In this document: in pieces, positions 1 to 11,700 of the stretch | Layout of the letters: every line of letters begins with the position of its first letter | Numbering within the stretch: position 1 is the stretch's first letter | Assembly (NCBI GenBank): GCA_020698575.1 | Contig: CM036247.1 | Coordinates: forward strand, 8,391,756-8,455,755 | Length of the DNA stretch: 64,000 nucleotides | Source of the DNA: Bostrychus sinensis | Taxonomy: Eukaryota; Chordata; Actinopteri; Gobiiformes; Eleotridae | Direction: 5' to 3' | Position numbers and translations under genes: made by a program | Notes under the pieces: generated by a model | Database searches by the model: none | What the model was told of the DNA's origin: nothing | What the model saw: only the letters and a program-made list of their open reading frames with translations

Positions 1-129
1 ATCGATTGTCGTCAAACAAAAAGTGACTTAAAGCGTGGCAAGACTAAAACACATCTGTGGAGTCAAAACTCTCCCTAGTGTCACTAATTTGTAGGTATAT
101 ACTGTCATTGATCAGGCTCATTATGCCTT

Positions 130-512
130 ATTGTGCGCTGACACACGGGACAGTGGAAGCGCAGCCGTGAGAGGGGAGGGGGAGGAGACTGAACAGTAAA
201 TGCGGGGCTGAGTGGCGTTGTTTAGGAAAAAGACCCACACCTGGCAACAGCAGAACTGGGACGAGCGCGCGGGGGAGAGAGACAGCGAGGGCGTGGAGAG
301 CACGGGCTGTGGGAGGAGATACTCGGCACAGGTGTGGTTACACAGGTGTGGTAACACAGGTGAGGTTACACAGGTGAGGTAACACAGGTGAGGTAACACA
401 GGTGAGGTTACACAGGTGAGGTAACGAGGTCAAATACTACATCACACTTGTCTACCTGGAACTATTGAGCAGAAATCCCACTGTTTGACCCTAGGAGGGC
501 AGCACTCTGACG
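130..512 (+). repeat. GC-rich dispersed repeat, copy 1 (with 14-bp tandem array)
   Basis: This stretch (GGGACGAGCGCGCGGGGGAG, GAGGGCGTGGAGAG, AGGAGGGCAGCAC) is repeated in inverse orientation at about 18008-18290. Shared blocks run from a GTGGCGTTTTTAGG-like motif to the AGGAGGGCAGCAC end. I do not recognise the family. It lies in a zup1 intron or upstream. Confidence 0.6.
331..425 (+). repeat. 14-bp minisatellite, about 7 copies
   Basis: The unit is GGTGAGGTAACACA with variants (GTGTGG for GTGAGG, TTACA for AACA). It lies inside the GC-rich repeat at the place where the second copy (18008-18290) has only a single TGTGGTAACACGG-like unit, so the array expanded after dispersal. Confidence 0.85.
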
Positions 513-777
513 GTTTTCACTACAAAATGTGAATTTATTTTATTTATTAGTTTATTTGACAGGGACAATGTGCAAATACATTAAAGATGCTTTACACCAG
601 ATTATAGCTGAAGCTAGTTTCCATCTGTAGTCCCTGAGCAGGTGAGAAATACCACATAAGCAAATACAATGCAAGCAATATAAACAAAACACATTCACAC
701 GCTGTTACTATGAATTATTACACAATAAAATTATACATTAAAATCTCACTAAGACCACATCATACCTGTTACAATTC

Positions 778-1491
778 TTAATGCTGACACTGCTGATTTT
801 CCAATAGTAATTTCTTGACATTAAATGAAAAGTTTTTCATGTCAGAGGAAAGTTTCAGACTCTGTGGGAGTTTATTCCATTCGTTAATGGCTTTGAAGGA
901 GAAAGCTGTCTGTGAAAAAGCAGAACTCCGCTTAGGTAATCTGCAGTCATTTCGACTTATGGACCTGGAGGTCCTGACTGTTTGTTCAGAGCAGAGCTGC
1001 ACAAATTTTTCCAGTGGAGGAGGCGCTGCATTATTTAAGATTTTAAAGATTAATCGCACATTTGAATAGGTAATTATATTGTCAAAATTTAGCATGTTGT
1101 GTTGTGCAAATATTGGACAATGATGATATCGCAGTGGCTTTTTGTCCAATATTTTAACAGCTTGATTATATAAGGACTTTAGCGGTTTTGTTGTTGTCTC
1201 ACATGCTTGAGACCAACAAGATATACAATAATTAATATGTGAAATAATCATTGCATCAAGGTACACTTTTGCAGCATCATAGGTCAATTTGTTTCGAATA
1301 TTTCTAAACACAGACAGACTATATTTTAAAGTATTAGAAACTTTTTTAACATGCTTATTAAAACTAAAAATTGGATCCAGAACAACTCCTAAATATTTGA
1401 ATTCTTCTACTGTTTTGATTTGACTCTTATTTATGTATATACATGGAAACGAGGACTTCTGTTTGTGTGTCTTAGTAACATACATTGCCAC
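778..1491 (-). mobile_element. L2/CR1-type LINE, C-terminal reverse-transcriptase remnant with intact frame
   Basis: A 237-residue open frame reads as the end of a non-LTR retrotransposon polyprotein: FKYLGVVLDPIFSFNKHVKK, then NIRNKLTYDAAKVYLDAMII, SHINYCISCWSQ, LYNQAVKILDKKPLRYHHC and a terminal INEWNKLPQSLK block. This is the RT thumb and C-terminal region typical of fish L2-like elements. The 5' end is truncated, as is usual for LINEs. The downstream 530-777 resembles the element's 3' UTR (TTATTTGACAGGGACAATG on the plus strand near 553). The intact frame suggests a fairly young insertion. Confidence 0.8.
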
Positions 1492-1499
1492 TGTTTATT

Positions 1500-2849
1500 T
1501 AGACCTTTTTTTACAAAACGGTCAAACATAAGACTATAAATAGTGAGATGTATCACTAAAGCCCTGTTTGTACAACTGATCAGCAAAAAAAAATTGGTTT
1601 GGGGTGAGTTGCTCTTTAAAGTCACCCACTCAAAAGTGCTTTTATTTAGTAAGTTTTTGAAAGCTAAGCCTACTGTTTATAAGGACTGCTTAATGTTGCA
1701 AGCATTTTTTTTTTTTTTTTTTGCATAAATCATCCCCACAACACAGTGAATGCTGTTATCATTGAAATTTGATTCCATTTTGAGATTTTTTATTGCAGAA
1801 CTGGAGTTATTTCACTTGTGTTGGACTTAAACTAATACTGATATTGTATAATGTAAAATTTATACAGCAGACATTACATTTTATTCTAAGTAGCATTAAA
1901 AAGTTTTAAAAAGGTCTTAAATTTCACAAGAAAAACGCCTGAGCTACCCTGATATTTACAATAGCACATAAAAAGTATATCAGAAGTGGCAATAATCAGT
2001 GGCACTGTAGGCGGGAGAAAGGTTAGGATGATTTCAAGGGCCCAAGACAGGGGCCCAGGAAAATCTTACAATAATAATAATATAAGGTTAGCTTAGTGTT
2101 GAATGATAGGGCCCAGTGGTTTATAGTAGCTCTTTTTAAAATAGATGGCTGCATCACATCTCAAAATGTTGGGACACAGGCAACAAAACACTGGAAATAT
2201 TAATAGTACAAAGCAAGCTAGAGTGAGCATTTTGTGGTTTATTAGGTTAATTAACAACATTTCAGTCTATATTATTACTATTGGATGTTCATAATCTTCC
2301 ATTAAAAACACTTCCAGAACATAGTTTGTACAAATGCAAGTAATATGTGAACATAACCCAGAAACACAGCTGTTTTTTACATTATAGACACGGCACAATT
2401 CAAACTTAACACATTTTTGACTCTGCCTTAGCATGATTTAAAGTTTGCAAGTCATAATCATTGCAACATTCAGCGAGCCTCACATATTTTTGTGGACACT
2501 AATAGGGCTGACGTAAGAAATAAAAGTAAAGGTGAGAAATTGTTAGTCGACTGAGTTTTACACAGGCAAATGACTGAACATAAAGTGATAAAACATTTAA
2601 AGAAGATCGCTGTAAGATATACATATTATCTAAAAAACATCTATCCTATATTTAAAAAATGAAAAATAAAAGTTATCAAGTAATAAATTAGACCAATTTT
2701 ACTGATGCACCATTTAACCATCACACGGACTCTGAAACTGTTTATTTAAGGTAAAAAAGTTACTGAGTTTTGCTTTAAAGGGTTGCCACATCTGCCTCCC
2801 AGTGTGCAGTGATTTGCTTATTGATTTGACATAGGTTTGACAGCAGGTG
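1500..2849. other. No gene seen
   Basis: AT-rich DNA with a poly-T run near 1707 and no recognisable exon or clear repeat boundary. Presumed zup1 intron or upstream sequence. Confidence 0.5.
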
Positions 2850-3410
2850 CTAGCCTCAGCCTCTCCTCAGTCTGGTTCCCCACGTGTAGCGAAGCATTTC
2901 TCTCCAGTCGATTTGGAACTGGCCCATCAGAGGCGTTTATCTGCAGCGCGTCTTACAAATACGGAAGCAGAGCGAGTTTTACAACTTCTCTGACCTGATT
3001 AACGGCGTTTAGTGCTTTCCTTTGTCACCTGTTGATTCTGCTGAATCAACAAAACAGTGTTGTTGTTCAGTCCTCTGTGGGATTTGTTGAACACTAAAGT
3101 CCCACTGACATCCAATGTAACGACCACATTCAAACAAACCTACTTTTTCTTCAACTCTTTGTGCAACTGGCTTCTGCTGCTGTCCCCGTTCAGAAATACG
3201 GTACAGAACTGCTCGTAATACGGCAAATTCTGGTGTTTTATGGAATAACAGGCAAGAATCAGCCATGTTTGTTTTGGTTACAGGTCAGCAGTGCACTGTT
3301 TACGTCCCACCCTTCATTTCTCTGATTGGTTACTCCGCCTGTCATTGTTCCACCCATAGAAACGAAACAAAGGGACGACAGACTAACTTCTTTGTATAGA
3401 AAAGGTAAAC
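2850..3410 (+). mobile_element. TAGCCTGG-ended MITE, copy 1
   Basis: About 560 bases shared with copies at 11608-12225 and 22514-23765. Common blocks include GATTTGGAACTGGCC, TCTGACCTGATTAACGGCGT, TGCAACTGGCTTCTGCTG, TCTCTGATTGGTTACTC and GACTAACTTCTTTGTATAGA. Terminal repeats are degraded here. No coding capacity. The family was not named from memory. Confidence 0.65.
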
Positions 3411-3414
3411 AGTT

Positions 3415-3495
3415 TAAGCAGGTGCCCTTCCTGACGCAGCTCTCTCTATTTATCCAGGCTTGGGACCGGCACAAAGGCATGTGACCCCTTTGCCC
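3415..3495 (+). repeat. Fragment of a common fish repeat (CCCTTCCTGACGCAG type)
   Basis: GGTGCCCTTCCTGACGCAGC followed by TATTTATCCAGGCTTGGGAC matches a dispersed fish repeat I recall. A more diverged relative lies near 56850-56925 (CGCCGGATGCC, TTCAGGCTTGGCACTGGCAC). Confidence 0.5.
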
Positions 3496-3971
3496 ACATT
3501 CTCGATACTTCTCAAGCCAACTTTAATCATATCCTTTATCTCAGATTTGCATCTTAATCTCATCATTGGAACAGATCATGACCTGTGCATTTGTATGTGC
3601 TAGTACATTTAGGTCCTCCCCCTGACACACACACGCACACATGCACACAGACCGTGACACACACATTCTCAGTCACATTTCGCTGGAGTGACTCTTTAAT
3701 TTCTGCCTGTTCATTCACATATTTCACATTGCATCATTAGTCTGCACCTGGCCCTCGTCTGTGTCCAAAACCGGTTCCTCGGCATTCCCACGGCCTTCAC
3801 AAAATGTTCTTTATTTTAATCTCCTTCTTTTCTTTTTACGTGTGAAGACTGGACTCGGTGTTAACAAAGTAACAAGTAACCTGTTCCGTAATTTGCAACC
3901 ATATTAGATAACAAAGTAATTATGTTTGCATTTCTAAGACTAGGTGCAACTTTATTTGTCCCCTTTAGAGG

Positions 3972-4213
3972 AGTGGTTCTCAAACTGTGGTGTGGGAATC
4001 ACGGGTTGAACGCAGGCGCTTTCCTATGATACTCAGAAGTGTCTGGAAATTTTTAACATTGTAACCATTAAATAGGTAATTACAGAGAGTTTAAGCCCGG
4101 GGTTTGTTCTGCCTTTGTTCTGTTTTAGTCCAAGTTTAGTCCTGCTTAAGATTAAATCCCTATTTTAATCTCAGGTTTAGACCTTAAAGGGTCCTCTGAG
4201 AATCACTGCTGTA
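3972..4213 (+). mobile_element. hAT-like MITE (GTGGTTCTCAAACTG ends), short copy
   Basis: Begins AGTGGTTCTCAAACTGTGGT and ends with the inverse, GAGAATCACTGC. The interior holds TTTAGTCCTGC-type words. Other members start near 14608, 26745, 31885, 37478 and 49565, and a reverse relative lies at about 23790-24100. Confidence 0.65.
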
Positions 4214-4730
4214 GGGTTAAAAGTGCCACAGTAGCTGAGGGAGAGTAGTTTGCTTCTGATTTAATCTCTAATTTTATAACATTTGATTGACTTCTTGCAA
4301 AAAAAAACTCAATTGCATGAACAGCTGCACATTCCTGGTAGATAACAGTGGGAGGAAGAGCACATTCCCGCGAGGAATTTTACATTGTCACATGTTAGAG
4401 ACACAAAATAACTCAATATGTCTGGATTTTTGCTTAGACAGCCTGTTTATTTATCAAGGTTTTTTGAATGTAGCTCCTCTAGAACAAGCTGCGCATATGC
4501 AAAGAGGCTGACTCTAAATTAAACTAAATCAAGACTGAAAAAGACTTGTGAGTACCACCAGAAGAGGCCTGCGTACTCCTATAAGGGCAATAAAATAACA
4601 TTAAGAAACAATTTAAAAAGTTACTTCTAGGTATTAATAAGTAGTTTGTGTTTAATTAACATTGCAATATTTCCAAAAACATTGTGTCAAATTTATATTT
4701 ATATACAACAGTACATGAATCTCCAAGTTA

Positions 4731-5083
4731 GGGCTGGGTACCATTCAGATTTTTTTGATACCAGTACTTCAACCATACCTGGTTTTTGATACCAGTGCCT
4801 GAGCGATAGTTTTTCTGATATCTATGGTGAGCTAATTCATCTTCTACAATCAAAAAACACAATAATATTGAATAAAAGACCAATTTTCAAAGCAAAATTC
4901 TTATCTGTAAGCTGTAAGTGAAAACCAGTAGCCTGTGTGATTTTTTCTGTTATGTATTTGATTCATACAGCAAAGCAACATTAAAGGTCCCACTAGGTAT
5001 TGAATAAAAAATATATTTTCCATAACAGTAGTATTGTAACTTCTCTTTCAGTACCACAAAGGTATCGCTTAACTGTACCTGTA
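4731..5083 (+). mobile_element. GGGCTGGGTACC-type MITE, copy 1
   Basis: About 350 bases starting GGGCTGGGTACCATT. Shared interior words include CATCTTCTACAATC, CAATAATATTGAATAAAAGA and AAAGGTCCCACTAGGTATTG. Copies lie at 13829-14133 (same orientation), and at 16528-16790 and 29568-29886 (opposite). Both ends carry the GGTACC-containing terminal motif in inverse order. Confidence 0.7.
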
Positions 5084-5563
5084 TTTTTTCTTATATAGAT
5101 TAACTTATTGCCTCTTTTCTTCTACCATCCATTTATCAAGCTGTCTTTGCATAAGCGCTAAATGACATATTAACTGGAAGTACATTTTGGCTCAACCCAG
5201 TACTAGAAACAAGTTTTTTATGACTAAACTTACATAAATGTTCAACTCCCTCACCTCCAAATATATTAAAACAATGTGAATAAAAGATAATGAGAATAAA
5301 CAAACCCATGGGCAGTATTTCTCAGTGCTTAGCTTCAGTATTTTGTAGTCCTTACTTTCACTTTTATATAATTTCTAACAAATGTTTTGGGTCACCACTA
5401 ACAAGCTTCTTACACCTCTCGACTGGAGTCTGTGCCCCGTTCTTCTCCTACAAAAGCCTCCAGCTCAGTGATGTTTGATGGCCTTTGTGCTGCAGCTGCC
5501 TTCTTTAAATCCTGGGCTGTATATGAAAAAAACTCAGCCTTTACTCTATGGTTCTGTGTCCAG

Positions 5564-5752
5564 GTGTGTTACAAGCCTTATGTGAGTTCTACCAGACTGA
5601 GGCCCGGGACTGTGTGCACATTTGGCTGAGCGCTGACACCGACCACTACTGCTCCTCAGAGGGAGACAGAGGCTGGGGCTGTGGCTACAGGAACTTCCAG
5701 ATGCTGCTGTCCTCTCTGCTCAGACTGGAGGAATACTCTGCTGTCCTGTCAG
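5564..5752 (+). CDS. zup1: zup1 exon with catalytic cysteine
   Basis: The acceptor is CCAG before 5564 and the donor is GT at 5753. The exon encodes VLQALCEFYQ through SSLLRLEEYSAVLS and carries the peptidase signature GWGCGYRN. It begins with two bases of a split glycine codon and ends in phase 1, which fits the exon at 14432. The preceding exon was not identified upstream in the window. Confidence 0.93.
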
Positions 5753-8700
5753 GTAAAATATCCTAACAACCATCCAGTTTTTATGGTATAGAGGCAGGAG
5801 GCTCGTTGTTCGAGATGAGGAACGAGTGCATGTACAGAGGAGGGGTGGTGAATGTATGGGTAGAAGGATGCTGAAGGTTAAGCGTGTGTTCACACTTGCC
5901 GTGTTTGATTCACTTCAATCGAACTCTGGTGCACTTTCTGGCAAAGTCCGGTTCATTTGAGCAGTTGTGAACGCACAGTCAGACTCAGGTGTGCACCAGA
6001 CAAGTGAACTCTCGGAACTATCAGAGGTCTCGGTGCGGTGCGCTTTTAGCCCTGGTGTGCTCCTGCTCTGGTCCTGGTGAAGTGCAACGTGGACCAAACT
6101 ACAGACTAACGCCAGGGAGAGGACTACAGCACTGTTTACAAAGGGCAGAAAAACATACGCACATCTAATGTGACTATAAGAAAAAAAAAAAAAGAAATAT
6201 TCTACAAATAAAATGGATTTAAAAGGTTGCTAACATTAGCAAACATATGTGAAAACACTGCTAAAATAATACAGATTTCATATTAATCACAGAGAGAATC
6301 CACAGCTGGGTTCAGCTGATATTGCTGTTCTAAAAGTAATATTTCATTAAATATTAATTAAAGTGCGCCGTATGATATTATTGGGATATATGAAGCTGAA
6401 GAGGCAGACTTTTGACCAATAGATGAGCAGGGTTTCTTCTTCCCAAGTTTCTCTCAATAAATACTGAGGCGCTGCCCTCTACAGGCGAGATTTGTTACTG
6501 CTCTCTCGGTCAGTTCAGTTCATTTGACAAAGCTCAGTGTGAACTCAAACCAGACCAATGACATCATGAACATAGGTGCGGGCTTTTGTCCCAAAGTGCA
6601 CTGAGTCCTGTGGACCAGCAACCATGAACACACCTTAAGGTACCAGACCTAGAGGAAGACTGGAAATGCTTCAGCCAACTGCAACCCCAAGTTGGAATAA
6701 GTGGAAGAAAATTAATTGTAAATTGTATTTGTGCTAATAACCGTGCACCCGAGCTAATAAAGATTCAGTGCACCACATTATGACTGCTATATTCAAATTG
6801 TGACTGCTCCCAGAGTGGGCTGGACTAACCAGAATCTAATTTGTGTCACTTAGAGTGTGCTTTGTCAACTGGTGGCTTGGGACCTACAAATGCATCGAGG
6901 GCATGTTTTTAGCAGGTTGTGGAGACCGGTGGCAAAATCTGAAGAAATCCCATAGGTGGGGCCGAAATGTTAGCAGCTGTCATCCATGTTTTTATGTTGA
7001 AATAGAGAATATTGAACATATCTTAGGTGGATGACACTTTCTATGCATATATTTGAAGAATAATATATTAATCACAGCGTTTTTCTAGACATGTCGCTTT
7101 ACAACGCAATTTTCTGGTTACACTTGGTGGTGGCACGCTCCATCTCTAGCTAAAGCTGCCCTGGGGCAGACTGACAAAGATATGGCAGTCATTTTGCACC
7201 AACGGCCCAGTGGTTGAACGGCACTACCTACTGAGCTACTTCTGCCCCTATAACAGTTGTGACTGGTTATTCTGGCTATTCTATGTTTTCTATGTTTAGT
7301 ACATACAGTATGTATTATTTAATGTTTTATTTCAGCTGCATGGTTGGTATTTTTTACAGACATATAATGATTTTTTTTTCATTTTTTACAGCAAAAAAGA
7401 GGCCCATTTTGAGTTTCTAATTGACATATTTTGTTTATGCATAAACTTATAGAACCAAGATTTGCTGCGTGGTATTATGATGTTAAAGTCTACATACAGT
7501 GCAAATTTCATAAGAAAATCTTGAATTTCACTGAAAATGTCCAATTTTGGTGAAGGAGGCCATTTTGTTTATTCAATAAAAAACAAACAAAAGCCTAAAT
7601 CAAGTGCCATCCACCTCAGATATGTTCAGCATACTCTATTTTAACATAAAAACATGGATGACAGCTGCTAACATTCCATCCCCGCTAAAGTGATTTTTAG
7701 AGCCTTTTTGAGATTTCGCCAACAGTGTAGAAGTAAATAAAGTTTTAATGTTTGGATAATGTGATGCTTTAATGAGGCTATGACGAGGTTAAGTTTAGAC
7801 AAGATTGGAAGCATGTAAGTCCACTCATGTCCTTCCACTTTAAGCCTGATAGGAGGTCACTGGTGACTGGAGCCTGTCCCAGCAACTATGTACCTAAAGC
7901 CTGGTTTACACGGGAAGATAATTATGCCGATTTTTGACCCGATTCTCCCCTTACGACAATATTAAAGACGCCCCAAATATCGTAATGGCACTAAAGATAA
8001 TCTTATCAGATATTCCTGCTGTGTGTGGTGTGTTCAGAGTGCTCTGGTCTGCTCGGAAGGACATTGGCACCGCTCCGATCTCAAATCGGAGATATTCAAC
8101 ATGTTGGATTGTCTTGGCCTGATATCACAGCGTGTGTGGTGTGTCCTGTTGAATGTGACGTGTAGCCAATCAGAAAGCGAGGTGACTGAAGCACGGAGGG
8201 GAATCCAAAATCAAAACAGCTGTCATGGCCCATGTTCACGCTGTCTCCACTCCTTTAACCAACGTATTTCTTTTTGTATTGTTTTTTCTCTGTTAGAAAT
8301 AGTCCACAAACTGTAGCAATTGCTTCTTCGTCGTCCGCCATGTTTGTGTACGTCATGTTTGTGTACGTCATGTTTGTGTACGTCATGTTTGTGTACGTCA
8401 TGTTTGTGTACGTCATGTTTGTGTACGTCATGTTTGTGTACGTCATGTTTGTGTACGTCATGTTTGTGTACGTCATGTTTGTGTACGTCATGTTTGTGTA
8501 GGTCATGTTTGTGTAGGTCATGTTTGTGTAGGTCATGTTTGTGTACGTCATGTTTGTGTACGCCATGTTTGTGTACGTCATGTTTGTGTACGCCATGTTT
8601 GTGTACGCCATGTTTGTGTACGTCATGTTTGTGTACGTCATGTTTGTGTACGTCATGTTTGTGTACGTCATGTTTGTGTACGCCATGTTTGTGTACGTCA

Positions 8701-11700
8701 TGTTTGTGTACGCCATGTTTGTGTACGTCATGTTTGTGTGCGTCATGTTTGTGTACGTCATGTTTGTGTACGTCATGTTTGTGTACGTCATGTTTGTGTA
8801 CGTCATGTTTGTGTACGTCATGTTTGTGTACGCCATGTTTGTGTACGCCATGTTTGTGTGCGTCATGTTTGTGTACGTCATGTTTGTGTACGTCATGTTT
8901 GTGTACGTCATGTTTGTGTACGTCATGTTTGTGTACGTCATGTTTGAGTACGTCATGTTTGTGTACGTCATGTTTGTGTACGCCATGTTTGTGTACGCCA
9001 TGTTTGTGTACGCCATGTTTGTGTACGTCATGTTTGAGTACGTCATGTTTGTGTACGTCATGTTTGTGTACGTCATGTTTGTGTACGTCATGTTTGTGTA
9101 CGTCATGTTTGTGTACGTCATGTTTGTGTACGTCATGTTTGTGTACGCCATGTTTGTGTACGCCATGTTTGTGTACGCCATGTTTGTGTACGCCATGTTT
9201 GTGTACGCCATGTTTGTGTACGTCATGTTTGTGTACGTCATGTTTGTGTACGTCATGTTTGTGTACGTCATGTTTGTGTACGCCGAAGTCACGTTTAATC
9301 TCGTGAGGTTTTGCGAGATTTCCTGTCTGACCTGAGAATGTTTGTGAGTGGAATCTGTTCGTGTGTGGTGTGTTGCCACACACTGTAGGACCAAACCTTT
9401 GATATCTTTGATTTTTTTATTGCCATGTGTGGGGTCTCTCAGGTTTTGAAAATCTTCCGACAATTTTAAGATCTTGCCGTGTGAACCAGGCATTAGGCGG
9501 GGCACACCCTGAACAATGGCCAATTAGTCGCAGGGCTGACACAGAGACTTGCACAACCTTTCACTCTCACATTCATTCACAAAGTTTAGTTTCACCATTT
9601 CACCTACAAGTGCATGTTTTTGGACGGTGGGAGGAACAAAGGAAGGACATGCAGTCTCCACAAACTCCTTTACAGGGAAAGCCTGAAATATTGCATTCTG
9701 TACTTGAACAGTGAGGAAGAAAAAAAAAAAAAAACTGTGTCACTTTATGCAAAGTCAGTGTCCCCGGATTAAAATAGCACTCATGACTCATCTAACATTC
9801 ACTCTCGTGTAATGTCACCGCACCACTCAAGTACTGACATTAAATAAACAAGGACATGATCCACGTCTTATGCAACGTTGCACAGTGTGACTGAGAAATA
9901 AGTCAAGGGCAGACGCTTCAGAACAGCTGTACTGGTCTGAGAAAATACATAAGCTGTGCGAATACCATACATGCCACACACACAGAAACGGTGGAGTACT
10001 TGATGTTCCAACATTAGCGCATACTTTTAATAATTGTATTAATTATTAGGCAATTACTACTATGACAGATTCAATTACTGCTGTACCTTTAATCCAGGGC
10101 TTCTGGTTATGAGACTGCACTTTGACACTGAGATCAAACAGTAGCTCCAGGTTTAAAGTAAAATTTAAGACCTTTTTCATGCCATTTAGAAAGAAATTTA
10201 ATGCCAGGATCATCAACAACAGAACAATAATCTGTATGAAATTTAGGCTAGTACTTTAATGTACAGCTCTCTAAAAAGTTATAATTTAAAAGCACCGATA
10301 AAAAAAAACACCAGTGCTCCATTAACAAAACTCATTCATTGTTCATTTCAATAATAACTGTTCTTCAATATTGTAGACATTGTTGTATTGTAGACTTTTT
10401 TGTGATATATAAGTATTTGAGAAATTTAAGTCCTAAATGAGCAGAATTTAATACCCACTCCAATAATTTAATTCTTTAAAGGCCTTGATTTTGACAACAT
10501 CAAATGTAAGCCTTGAAAAACAGCATATGTCTCCTTTAAAATCATGAATCACCTAGATATTAAAAAAAATTGAGATTACATTTTTTATCCATATCACCCA
10601 GCCATATGACGAACCACTGCCTGATTTCCAAACAGAGGCCAAACCCTGATCAACTTCCATGTGACTGTAAAAGTGTCATTGTTGAATTCTTGTGTAAACT
10701 GTAATGCATCTGTTAAAGCTGATACAAGGCTGCTGGATCACATGTTTTAGTGTTGCTCATAGAAAATAATGAACTCCTCCTTACTTTGAGTTTGATATAG
10801 CCCTGATAAGATCTGCATGTATCCGATATGTTCCCGCCTTTGTCCACTTTTGTGAGGATTGTTGTTTGACAAAGCTGTAGTCATTGTTTTTTGTTTTGTT
10901 TTTAATTATTATTATAATAACAACAGTGTGCTGTCCTCACAACATGTGACCGTATGCTGCTATCCAGCCGGAAGCAAATATAAAAAAATGCTCTATACAA
11001 AGGCTTTCTTCATTTACGGGGACGTTCTCCTTTATGTCATTATTTTGTAACTGCAACACAGAAAAAATTGTTACCAGATACACTGAACGTGCAGAACGCT
11101 CAACACAAGTAGCCACCTTGAATACATCTGGTACACAACATGGGGACAGTAACTATGCATCTGCATCAACAGGTTAACACCTCATGTTCACAGTATTAAC
11201 TCTTTTAGGGTTTTTCAAATGTATTTTTTGCTCTCATTTTGGCATTTCTTATGCTAGGGTGATGATATCTGAGAAAGATTTTCATTAATACATTAATTTT
11301 AGAATTTCAGCATCACAGCTGAAAAAAACTAAATTTTCTACTGTCTAGACAAAAAACTCACATTCTTCCTCTTAAAGCCCTTTTTTGGTCCCATTGACTT
11401 ACATTAAAATCACTTCTTTTCACTCTGCTGCCATTGCAATACAAAAATGTTAAATCATTTTAATTCCTCTGTGACTCGGAGGCTAAAAAATAAACGAACA
11501 GAAGAAATATCACTACCAGATCCACCATTTTATCATTGCATTGTGGGAAACAATTCCTTTATAATTCCCACAATATATTACAGTGACTGTAGACCAGCCT
11601 CTTTATGGTAGCCTGGCGAGTCAGACTTTCCTACTTGCTTTTCGCAAGCAGGACAGTCTGGTTCCCCTCTCGGAGCAAAGCGTTTTTCCAGTTTGATTTG

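Noticed and set aside
1..5563. Search for zup1 zinc-finger exons
   Set aside because: No CPFCGK- or CPMCGL-type exon with matching phase was found, so the upstream exons are taken to lie outside the window.
8338..9284. CRISPR-like array
   Set aside because: Units are contiguous without spacers and the setting is a vertebrate intron.
8223..9523. Very long open frames on both strands (up to 422 codons) with VHKHD- or YTNMT-type repeats
   Set aside because: They are the translation of a 15-base tandem repeat whose length is a multiple of three. No codon bias, domain or start context supports coding.
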